29,690 bases of DNA from a virus. Under the pieces are notes generated by a model. That model saw only the letters and a program-made list of their open reading frames with translations, did not search any database and was not told the DNA's origin. The stretch spans positions 1 through 29,690 of IMG/VR virus record IMGVR_UViG_3300042547_000498; one strand, written 5' to 3'. Shown here piece after piece: positions 1-7,044 of this stretch (its first letter is position 1; every line of letters begins with the position of its first letter). The position numbers and the translations under genes were made by a program.

Positions 1-440
1 ACGATTACGCAATTTGCAAAGGCTATTACGGTGAGCTTGATCAGGTAGCCAAAGACGGCACCGGCGGACAAGCTATTACTGGTGAATTGCAAACTTCGTT
101 CAATTCGTTTGAAACGCCGGGGCGATTGAAGCGGTTTACGATGGTTCGTCCCGTCTTTATTGCGCGTCAGCCGCCTTCTATCAAAGTGCGTCTCAACACG
201 CAGTACCAATTTCAAGATGTGGCTGGCTCGCCGTCGTTTACAACCGAAGAGCGAGCGGAGTGGAACGACTCGGAATGGAACCTTGCGCGCTGGGCTTATT
301 CAACTAGCACATTTGAAACGTGGATTGGTGTTACTGGGCTTGGTTATTACGGCGCGTTACGCATGCGCGTGAGGGGCTTAGGCGGCAGCACAATCTTCGC
401 CAGCTTCCATGTGATGTCTGAACTTGGCGGAGTAATGTGA
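1..440 (+). CDS. C-terminal part of a phage virion protein (5' end outside window)
   Basis: The reading frame is open from the first complete codon (base 3) to the TGA at 438-440, so this is the last ~145 codons of a gene that starts upstream. A TTG at 87 could act as a start, but the residues before it read as ordinary coding sequence and no Shine-Dalgarno precedes it. The fragment is rich in aromatic and beta-prone residues (a WIG, GLGYYGALRMRVRG and FASFHVMS stretch near the end), as in beta-rich head-tail stabilisation or tail proteins of podoviruses. Position supports a structural role, because the gene runs directly into the virion and ejection genes. The last bases overlap the next ATG at 440. 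The exact function cannot be named from this fragment. Confidence 0.85.
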   Translation, partial: DYAICKGYYGELDQVAKDGTGGQAITGELQTSFNSFETPGRLKRFTMVRPVFIARQPPSIKVRLNTQYQFQDVAGSPSFTTEERAEWNDSEWNLARWAYSTSTFETWIGVTGLGYYGALRMRVRGLGGSTIFASFHVMSELGGVM

Positions 441-1540
441 TGGCTGTAAATGTAGGCAACCCGCTGATTGCGGCACTTCGTGGTAACACTCAACCGCAAG
501 GCGGCATGCCTTCTGGCCCGCAGGCCTTGAAATTCGCGTGGCAGAGCAATTCGGAAGGCCCGTTGGTCATGCCAAATCGCAATGTGCCTAACCCGACAAC
601 GCCTCGTCCTCCGCCTGCGCAGCCGCCTGTACAACCGCCTGTGCAACCGCCTTCGCCTCCGGTTGTGCCGCCGACTCCACCGTTCCCGCCGGGCAACAAG
701 TCATGGCCCCCGCCTGACTTGCCGCAGCCTCCTGTCCCGCCGACACCGCCCACTCCGACAAGAGAGATTCTGCCGGACGGTGAGACGGGCGAACCGGACC
801 GTCCGCGCCAGCCGGACGTTCCGCCGACGGAGCCGCGACCTGTGGTGCAGCCATGGCAGCCAGATGTTGAACCGCCTGCGCCACCTGTTCCGCCGGTCGT
901 AACGCCTCCGCCTGCTCCTCCTCCGCCTCCGCCGAGACAGCCTGTGGTTGAGCCGGATGTTCGTCCGCCTAGACGACAGGTTGAGCCAGAGCCGTCGGTG
1001 CGTGAGACGCTGGAAGACATTCTCGCGCAGGAAGAACCACCTCCGCCTCCACCGGCAGCACCAGCAGCGCCAGTTGTTACTCCGCCGCCTCCCGCACCGG
1101 AGCCGCCGCTGCCTATTGCCGCTGTTTCGCCAGTGACTGATGAACGGTCCGTTCGTCAGACGTTAGAGCAAATCTTGGCAGACCCGGCGCCGCAGGTGGT
1201 AACGCCACCAGCGCCAGAGCCGTTGCCGCCTGACGTCAACATCCCCGCGTTTGACAGTGGCATCAATTTTGAGATGCCCGATATGTGGTTCTCGACGCCA
1301 GCGCCGTTTGTGGAGGGTTTTACGCCCGACGCGGATGTGGCTGCTGCAATGCAAGCGCAAGGCACGTTGCCTGCGCCTGTTACGCAGCCTGAGACGGAGC
1401 CGCAATACATCGACCCAGCCGTGCTTGCGATGCTGGAAATGCCGCAAGCGCCGCAGCCGGCGCAGCAGCCAGTCGTGGAAGAGCCGCTGTATGCCGATGT
1501 GCCGTGGTGGATGATGGACGGAGGTTTTGACTTTCGATGA
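440..1540 (+). CDS. Proline-rich linker-type virion-associated protein
   Basis: The protein has 366 residues. I chose the ATG at 440 over the GTG at 437 because it overlaps the upstream stop (TGATG) and has GGCGGAG at a good distance. Residues ~50-260 are dominated by PP, PPxP and PxPP runs, which give an extended polyproline-type linker. Two near-copies of a short helical motif are embedded in it, SVRETLEDIL at ~186 and SVRQTLEQIL at ~237. The C-terminal ~90 residues are less biased and end in an aromatic, acidic stretch (PWWMMDGGFDF). There is no recognisable enzymatic domain. The position between a virion protein and the internal-protein genes suggests a structural or scaffolding role, but the function is unknown. 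The proline bias makes a glycine-rich antisense frame that is not a gene. Confidence 0.85.
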   Translation: MAVNVGNPLIAALRGNTQPQGGMPSGPQALKFAWQSNSEGPLVMPNRNVPNPTTPRPPPAQPPVQPPVQPPSPPVVPPTPPFPPGNKSWPPPDLPQPPVPPTPPTPTREILPDGETGEPDRPRQPDVPPTEPRPVVQPWQPDVEPPAPPVPPVVTPPPAPPPPPPRQPVVEPDVRPPRRQVEPEPSVRETLEDILAQEEPPPPPPAAPAAPVVTPPPPAPEPPLPIAAVSPVTDERSVRQTLEQILADPAPQVVTPPAPEPLPPDVNIPAFDSGINFEMPDMWFSTPAPFVEGFTPDADVAAAMQAQGTLPAPVTQPETEPQYIDPAVLAMLEMPQAPQPAQQPVVEEPLYADVPWWMMDGGFDFR

Positions 1541-1974
1541 TTGTGACTGACCATCAAGAGTTGTTAGCGAGATGGCTTTGCGAGCGGGTTGGCTATGTGC
1601 CGACTCCGCACCTGCGCTGCATCGCTAACATTCGTAAAGATGGGAAAATTCTTGGCGTTGTCGGCTTTGATGGCTGGAACGGCGCGTCGTGTCAAATGCA
1701 CGTTGCTGGCGAAGGCAACTGGGTAACACGCGACTTGCTAATTGCGGTTTTTGATTATGTCTTTCGATTAGCAGATTGCTCGGTCGTGCTGGGTCTTGTT
1801 CCTTCTGGTAACGACAAAGCGTTGCGATTTGACAAACATGTTGGGTTTATTGAGGTGGCGCGCGTTAAACACGCACACCCAGATGGGGACTTAGTCGTAT
1901 TGCAATTGCGGCGAGAAGACTGCCGCTACTTGAGGAAACACGATGGGCAAGAAGTCATCTCCGCCGCCGCCTGA
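1537..1974 (+). CDS. GNAT-like N-acetyltransferase domain protein
   Basis: The protein has 145 residues. Its ATG overlaps the stop of the preceding gene by 4 bases, so it is probably translationally coupled. The order of elements fits a compact phage GNAT protein: an N-terminal helix (HQELLARWLCERVG), a beta strand with GVVGFDGWNGASCQMHV, a central GEGNWVTRDLLIAVFDYVF segment, and a late NDKALRFDKHVGFIEVAR segment resembling the acceptor-side motif (N..A....K.GF) of acetyltransferases. Such genes recur in podovirus structural blocks near internal protein genes, and their substrate is unknown. The acetyl-CoA loop is not classical (no clear Q/RxxGxG/A), so the call rests on overall pattern and context. 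The 3' end overlaps the next gene by 32 bases. Confidence 0.75.
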   Translation: MIVTDHQELLARWLCERVGYVPTPHLRCIANIRKDGKILGVVGFDGWNGASCQMHVAGEGNWVTRDLLIAVFDYVFRLADCSVVLGLVPSGNDKALRFDKHVGFIEVARVKHAHPDGDLVVLQLRREDCRYLRKHDGQEVISAAA

Positions 1975-3580
1975 CTATACAGGCGCAGCGTTAGCGCAAG
2001 GGCAGCTCTCAAAAGAGACTGTCAACATGCAAAACTTTGCCAACCGGCCAACCATCAATACGCCGTTTGGCACTGAGTCGTGGACGACGCAGGCAACGAC
2101 TGACCCGGCTACGGGCCAGGCCGTTACGACCTGGACTCAAAACACGACGCTGACACCAGAAGCTCAAGCCGCGCTCGATTCGCAACTTGCTCTTCAGCAA
2201 GGGCGCAGCAATTTGGCCGAAGGCTTTATGGGGCGCGTTGAGAATGCTTACTCTAAGCCGTTTGATTGGCAGAACCTTCCGGCAATGACCTCCGGTGGTG
2301 GGCCTGCGCAGTTATCTACTGGCATTGCCGACTACACGCCTGGCCTGTCAACCAATGTCGGGCAGCAAGACGTTGTTCGTGCGTTTGACTTTAACGGCCC
2401 GCAAACGGGCGTTAACACCATGAACCGTGGCTTGCAGCGCGGCGTCGGCACAGAGTCGTTACAGCGCAACCTGGGCGTGAGTGACAACCCGGCACTGCCG
2501 GCATTTGATGCTTCATATCGCGACGCGATAGCAACTGATCTTGTTGGCCGGATGATGCCGGTGCAAGACCAGCAGCGAAAATCGCTCGAGACGCAGCTGT
2601 CGAATCAAGGTTTTAAGCTTGGCAGCGAGGGCTATAAGCGAGCTCTTGACGATCTGTACGCTCGCCAGGCTTCAGAGCGGTACAACGCGCTTGATATGGC
2701 TGGCAATGAAGCGCAGCGGCTCTACAACATGCAGATGGGCCAGCGGCAGCAGGCGTTCAACGAAGATGTCGGCGCTGGCAACTTTTACAATCAGGCTGCC
2801 AATCAGGCGTTCAATCAGGGCCTGGCCGCGGGGCAATTTCGCAATCAGTCTGTCGGCCAGGCGTTCAATCAAAACCTTGGCGCGGGGCAGTTTGCCAACC
2901 AGGCGCAGAACCAGCTCTACAACCAGCAGATGGGAATTGCTGATCTGTACAACAGATCGGGCAACCAGATGTTCCAGCAGGACTTGGCTGCGCAGCAGTT
3001 CAACAATAGCGCGTTGAACCAAGCGTCGGCGTTAGACATCGCTCGCATGCAGGCTCAAAACCAAGCGCTTGGTCAGCAGTTCAACATGAACCAGCAGTCT
3101 GCCGATGCTGCAAATCGTTTGCGCCAGCAAGCGATCGCCGAGCAGCAGCTGCAGCGCGGCATGTCACTCAACGAAATGAACGCGTTGCTCACGGGGCAGC
3201 AGGTTGGTATGCCGCAGATGCCGTCGTTCGTGCAGTCGGGACGTGCGGAAACGCCGGACCTGCTTGGCGCAGCCAACATGCAGTACCAGGCAGCGCTTGA
3301 TGCGCAGAATGCCAAGAATGCGGCTGGTGGGAATTTGATGGGTGGGTTGTTCAGCCTTGGCAGCGCAGCCATTAGCAACCCGTTCATGTTCTCGGATCGT
3401 CGCTTGAAGCAAAACATCAAGCGCGTCGGCACGCATTCAACTGGCGTCGGTCTGTACGAGTACGACATCGCCGGATATCGCCAGCGCGGCGTGATCGCGC
3501 AGGAGCTTGAGAAGGTGCGACCGGACCTTGTACGTCGCCACTCGAGCGGTTACCTCACTGTGAATTACGGAGCGCTGTGA
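1943..3580 (+). CDS. Internal virion protein with 18-residue repeats and C-terminal S74 chaperone domain
   Basis: The protein has 545 residues. ATG 1943 lies inside the upstream gene and is preceded by GAGGAAA at good spacing. The N-terminus (KKSSPPPPDYTGAA, then NRPTINTPFG) is of a type seen in podovirus internal or tail proteins. Residues 263-370 form six degenerate 18-residue repeats rich in Q and N. The last 62 residues are a short peptidase S74 / intramolecular chaperone of endosialidase domain. SDRRLK starts at S484, giving the Ser and Lys (i, i+5) of the known autocleavage dyad, followed by G.IAQE..K..PDLV and the terminal VNYGAL. In characterised S74 proteins this domain trimerises beta-helical fibres and then cuts itself off. 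Here the preceding part is Q/N-rich and probably helical, so trimeric assembly of an ejection protein is an inference. Confidence 0.9.
   Translation: MGKKSSPPPPDYTGAALAQGQLSKETVNMQNFANRPTINTPFGTESWTTQATTDPATGQAVTTWTQNTTLTPEAQAALDSQLALQQGRSNLAEGFMGRVENAYSKPFDWQNLPAMTSGGGPAQLSTGIADYTPGLSTNVGQQDVVRAFDFNGPQTGVNTMNRGLQRGVGTESLQRNLGVSDNPALPAFDASYRDAIATDLVGRMMPVQDQQRKSLETQLSNQGFKLGSEGYKRALDDLYARQASERYNALDMAGNEAQRLYNMQMGQRQQAFNEDVGAGNFYNQAANQAFNQGLAAGQFRNQSVGQAFNQNLGAGQFANQAQNQLYNQQMGIADLYNRSGNQMFQQDLAAQQFNNSALNQASALDIARMQAQNQALGQQFNMNQQSADAANRLRQQAIAEQQLQRGMSLNEMNALLTGQQVGMPQMPSFVQSGRAETPDLLGAANMQYQAALDAQNAKNAAGGNLMGGLFSLGSAAISNPFMFSDRRLKQNIKRVGTHSTGVGLYEYDIAGYRQRGVIAQELEKVRPDLVRRHSSGYLTVNYGAL
2729..3052 (+). 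repeat. Six degenerate 54-bp (18-residue) tandem repeats
   Basis: Within the S74-domain protein, residues 263-370 align as six 18-residue units. Each has an NQ/GQ.AFNQ-type core and a G/A-A-G-Q/N end, for example FYNQAANQAFNQGLAAGQ followed by FRNQSVGQAFNQNLGAGQ. The period is exact over all six units. Eighteen residues equal five alpha-helical turns, so each unit would put the same side chains on the same face of a continuous helix. Confidence 0.85.
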
Positions 3581-3581
3581 C

Positions 3582-3986
3582 ATGAATGACGACTTGATGC
3601 TTGAGTACCTTCTGCAGTCTGGAGCGATGAACCCAGAAGAAGAGCGACTTGCCCGCCGTCAGGCGCAGGTAGATGCGCTTCGCCAACAGTCAATGCAGCC
3701 ACTGCAGGGCGGAATGGCCGGCCGTGTTTATGTCGGTCCTTCATTTGCTCAAGGGCTTGCTCAGCTAGGGCAGGCTTACGGCGCGCGAAAAGGGCAGGAA
3801 AAAGTTGATGTCGATTACGGCGCGTTTAATAAGACGCAGGGCGAAATGCTGCGCGCAATGCAACAGCGCATGGCGCAACGCCGTGCAATGTCTACTGGCA
3901 CAACGCCGCCGTCAATGGTGCCGCCCGCAGGCACGCGTGGCGTCAAAAAGCCTTACGACCCCGAAGAAGATTACGGGATGTATTGA
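3582..3986 (+). CDS. Small virion-associated protein, probable ejection cluster
   Basis: The protein has 134 residues. The ATG is 2 bases after the preceding stop, with GGAG about 10 bases upstream. The N-terminus (MNDDLMLEYLLQSGAMNPEEERLARRQAQVDALR) predicts an amphipathic helix, followed by a Gly/Val region (GRVYVGPSFAQGLAQLGQAYGARKGQ) and a Met/Gln/Arg-rich helix. The C-terminus is Pro-rich and ends in an acidic DPEEDYGMY. This helical, M/Q-rich composition is usual for small proteins encoded next to podovirus internal virion proteins. There is no catalytic motif, and the function is inferred only from position in the co-directional cluster. Confidence 0.85.
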   Translation: MNDDLMLEYLLQSGAMNPEEERLARRQAQVDALRQQSMQPLQGGMAGRVYVGPSFAQGLAQLGQAYGARKGQEKVDVDYGAFNKTQGEMLRAMQQRMAQRRAMSTGTTPPSMVPPAGTRGVKKPYDPEEDYGMY

Positions 3987-3998
3987 ACGGAGAGCAGC

Positions 3999-5093
3999 AT
4001 GGACTTCTACGAATCAATGCTTCAAAGCGATCCGTTTCTTACACCGGAAGAGCTTTTGCGACGCCAGGTTGCTGGAAACGCCGCGCCGCGCGTGCTGCCC
4101 AAGGCAACTTCAAAGACCAGTGTTGGCGGCACATTAACGAACAACGTTAAGCCTGGCGATAGCTCAATGCTGCCGCAGACCGCGCGCGGCATGGCTGATT
4201 ATTTCACGCGTATGGGCATTGATGCTTACGCCGCTGAGCCAGACGTGGCGGGCCTGCAGCAGTATGCGAAGCAGCGCTCGCAGGAAGGCGAGAGCGCGAT
4301 GCTCAATGCGCTTGCGGCTAACTATGCCGGCCGTCGCTTTGAGCCTGTGCAGGCGCAATTCCTCAAACGCGCAATGGCTGCGCAGGAGCCGCTCAAAGTG
4401 GGCAACGCGGGCTACATTACGCCGAGCGGCGAGTACGTCAAAGACCCGCAGTATGCAAACGACCAAAAGGCGCAGCGATTCCTGCAGCTTGGGCAGCAAT
4501 ACACCTCAATGGCCGACCGCGAAGATGCGCGCAACGATCAAAATCAGTTGCGACGAGATTTAGCGGCCGGCAGAGATCAAGATCGTGCAGATGCGAGAGG
4601 CTTTGCAAATGCAACAAAGCTGCGCACCGAGCTAAACACTCGCCTTGACAAGGTCGCTGCAGGGACTGGCTTTGCGCAGAACATTTTGGAAATGCTTAGC
4701 GACGAAAGCATTAAAAATGACGCGATAAAGCAAATTTCGCTAATATTCCAATACGGCAAACTTCTCGATCCTGATTCTGTCGTGCGAGAAGCAGAGCAGC
4801 GGCTTATTGCCGAGGCACGAGGCGTTTACGAGTCAGCGCTCAATTTCCCAGAGCGAATTCGCTCGGGCGTTTTGCTGACGCCGGCTCAATTACAAAGCAT
4901 TGGGCAAGTTGCGCAAAACTTGCAGCGAAACTCACAACAGCGCCGCTCAGACGTAGTCGATTATTACCGCGGAATCGCGGAGCGAAACGGAATTTCAGTC
5001 GACGATGTGTTGCCTTACAACTCTACCCCCGCGTCTGGTGGGCGACGAGTTATGCGGTACGAAGATTTGGTGAGAGGCGCTAATGGCAATTGA
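3999..5093 (+). CDS. Probable internal virion / DNA-ejection protein
   Basis: The protein has 364 residues and starts at an ATG preceded by GGAGAGCAGC. It is largely helical by composition. The N-terminal DPFLTPEELLRRQVAG is followed by repeated charged helices between ~95 and 230, including QKAQRFLQLGQQYTSMADREDARNDQNQLRRDLAAGRDQDRADARG, a strongly coiled-coil-like stretch listed here only by region. The C-terminal third has further helices (EAEQRLIAEARGVYESALNFPERI). There is no enzymatic motif. The 3' end overlaps the next gene by 11 bases. Location between an S74-bearing internal protein and a larger hydrophobic protein fits the three-to-four-gene ejectosome block typical of podoviruses, but this is not proven by sequence alone. 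Confidence 0.85.
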   Translation: MDFYESMLQSDPFLTPEELLRRQVAGNAAPRVLPKATSKTSVGGTLTNNVKPGDSSMLPQTARGMADYFTRMGIDAYAAEPDVAGLQQYAKQRSQEGESAMLNALAANYAGRRFEPVQAQFLKRAMAAQEPLKVGNAGYITPSGEYVKDPQYANDQKAQRFLQLGQQYTSMADREDARNDQNQLRRDLAAGRDQDRADARGFANATKLRTELNTRLDKVAAGTGFAQNILEMLSDESIKNDAIKQISLIFQYGKLLDPDSVVREAEQRLIAEARGVYESALNFPERIRSGVLLTPAQLQSIGQVAQNLQRNSQQRRSDVVDYYRGIAERNGISVDDVLPYNSTPASGGRRVMRYEDLVRGANGN

Positions 5094-7032
5094 TGTCCTC
5101 ATGCCTGACGGCACGCTTATTGAGGGTGTTCCTGACGGAATTACTCAAGACGAGCTATTGCGTCTACTGAACAAACAGCAGCAGCCTAAGCTCAGCGACG
5201 ATTGGCGACGCAATACTATGCAGAGCATGGCAGGCGCAAAGCTGAAAGACATGCCATGGGTACCGAAAGCATTGCTCAACTTCGGCGCTGGTACGCAAGA
5301 GCTTCTAACCGGCGCACAACAGCGCCTCACTGACATGTTTGGCAGTGATGCAAGTCAGGCGCAAATGCGAAAACGCGTTGCCGACGAGCGTGCATTAGCA
5401 GATACGCTGGCGGCCAACACCGCAGGCGGCGAAGTATCGCAAGCCGCTGGGAACATTGCCCCAACGCTGGCAGTCCCCGTTGGCGCTTTTGCAAATACAG
5501 CAATGCGTACGGCGACGTTTTTGCCGCGCGCTTACCAGGCGCTGCGCGCACGCAGCGCGATAGCCCCCGCCGCGACAACAACGGCGCGTTTGGGCGGCGC
5601 AGGGCTGGTTGGTGATTCGTTGCTTGCAGGCGGCGCGTATGGCGCTTTGCGGCCTACTGTCGAGGGCGAGAGCGTGCTTAACAACACGCTCGAAGGCGCC
5701 GCGTTTAGCGCCGCGCTCCCTGGACTCGTTGGGGTCGGAAACTACGGGCGTCGCATGATTACCAAAGCTGGCGGGAGCGACCGTGCTGCTGAGCGTATTG
5801 TTAACGACATTGCCGGCGAGGGCGCAGACGCAGCAACTCGCCGCAGCGTATTGCAGCGCACGCTGTCTCAACTGCGCGGGAACGCGCCGCAGGGACCAAT
5901 CCCGCTTTCGACGGCGGCGCAGCTTGATAGCGCCGACCTCGCTCGCCTCGAGCGCGGTAGCCGCGCGCGCGACGCATCTAATTGGTACGACTTCGACCTT
6001 ACGCAGGCGCGGTCGGTCGCTGACGAAGTCGGTCGTGCAACCAAAGAAGCAGATGCTCTTGCTGCTCGCCGCGCGACGCGTTCGCGGCTCTGGAATGAAA
6101 ACTGGGCCGACGCGCAGCAGGGCGCTAACCTCGGCCAATTCTCGGGCGACCTCGCGCAGTTCCGTAATTTCCTTGACGACGCAATGCTTGGGGCTGAAGC
6201 CAGCAACCCGACCGTGCGCGGCATGTTGAAAACGATCTCGGACGACATTGAGCGCGTGACGGCGGCTGGCGCCGAATACACTCCGGCGCACCTGCAGCAA
6301 ATTCGCGCCAATCTCAGCGCCCGGTTCAATCCCATGAACCCCAACGCGTTGTCAGCCGCTCCGCGCGATTCTGCGTCGCGCTTAGCAACAATGCGGCAGG
6401 TCGACGACATCCTTAACCGCGCGACCGACGGCAAGTGGCAAACCGTCGTAGACAACTACGCGCGACGCTCTCGCATGGTGGATGCAAGCAAAGCTGCGGG
6501 CCGCGTGCGTGATGCGTTCTATGACCCCGCAACTGGGCGCGTCTTAAACGTCGCTGCCGACGCCGCGGGCGATGTGCCAAAAATTACTGAGGCGGGCCTT
6601 GGCCGCGCCATGAATCGCGCTCGAGGTAAGGACGGCGTGTCGCAGCTCTCACCTCGAGCTGAAGCGAGATTGAATGTAGTGCTCGAGGCGCTACGACGGC
6701 AAAATATCACCCAGCGTGTAGCGAAAAGCGCGACAGCAGGGGGTGGCAGCAACACTGCAAGCGACACGATTGCCGCGGAGGCTGCAGGCCAGGTCGGCGA
6801 TGCAATCGCAGGCGCCGCTGGCGTTCCAAGCTGGGTGAGCCGTATTGGGCTCGGTCGGCTTGAGGATATTGCGACAGCAACTCGCGACCGCGCGTTGGCA
6901 GAGGCGTTGCAGAACCCTGACGAGCTGCTGCGCATGCTGGAGAAGCTCGAGCGATCTGGGCAGCCAATGTCGCCAGAGCAGAGCGCACTTTTGAACATGC
7001 TGCGCGGCGGCGTAAGCGCCGGCGCGAATTGA
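5083..7032 (+). CDS. Large internal virion protein (ejection/channel candidate)
   Basis: The protein has 649 residues. ATG 5083 has GAGAGG upstream and overlaps the previous gene by 11 bases. The N-terminus reads DVLMPDGTLIEGVPDGITQDELLRLL, a short domain common at the start of phage internal proteins. Residues ~110-225 are Ala/Gly-rich with moderately hydrophobic stretches (GNIAPTLAVPVGAFANTA; LGGAGLVGDSLLAGGAYGAL; AFSAALPGLVGVG) that could insert into or cross a membrane during DNA ejection. The rest is a long charged helical region rich in Arg and Ala. There is no lytic transglycosylase motif. The role as an ejection protein is inferred from composition and neighbours. Confidence 0.88.
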   Translation: MAIDVLMPDGTLIEGVPDGITQDELLRLLNKQQQPKLSDDWRRNTMQSMAGAKLKDMPWVPKALLNFGAGTQELLTGAQQRLTDMFGSDASQAQMRKRVADERALADTLAANTAGGEVSQAAGNIAPTLAVPVGAFANTAMRTATFLPRAYQALRARSAIAPAATTTARLGGAGLVGDSLLAGGAYGALRPTVEGESVLNNTLEGAAFSAALPGLVGVGNYGRRMITKAGGSDRAAERIVNDIAGEGADAATRRSVLQRTLSQLRGNAPQGPIPLSTAAQLDSADLARLERGSRARDASNWYDFDLTQARSVADEVGRATKEADALAARRATRSRLWNENWADAQQGANLGQFSGDLAQFRNFLDDAMLGAEASNPTVRGMLKTISDDIERVTAAGAEYTPAHLQQIRANLSARFNPMNPNALSAAPRDSASRLATMRQVDDILNRATDGKWQTVVDNYARRSRMVDASKAAGRVRDAFYDPATGRVLNVAADAAGDVPKITEAGLGRAMNRARGKDGVSQLSPRAEARLNVVLEALRRQNITQRVAKSATAGGGSNTASDTIAAEAAGQVGDAIAGAAGVPSWVSRIGLGRLEDIATATRDRALAEALQNPDELLRMLEKLERSGQPMSPEQSALLNMLRGGVSAGAN

Positions 7033-7044
7033 TAGGAGACGGTA

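Noticed and set aside
490-1020. Minus-strand glycine/serine-rich frame
   Set aside because: It is the antisense image of the proline-rich gene; no ribosome site, and the composition is fully explained by the codons of the real gene.
5395-6300. Long minus-strand frame (~300 codons) opposite the internal virion protein
   Set aside because: Arg/Ala/Cys-rich antisense composition, no start signal, lies wholly within a well-supported rightward gene; several similar frames occur because the DNA is GC-rich.
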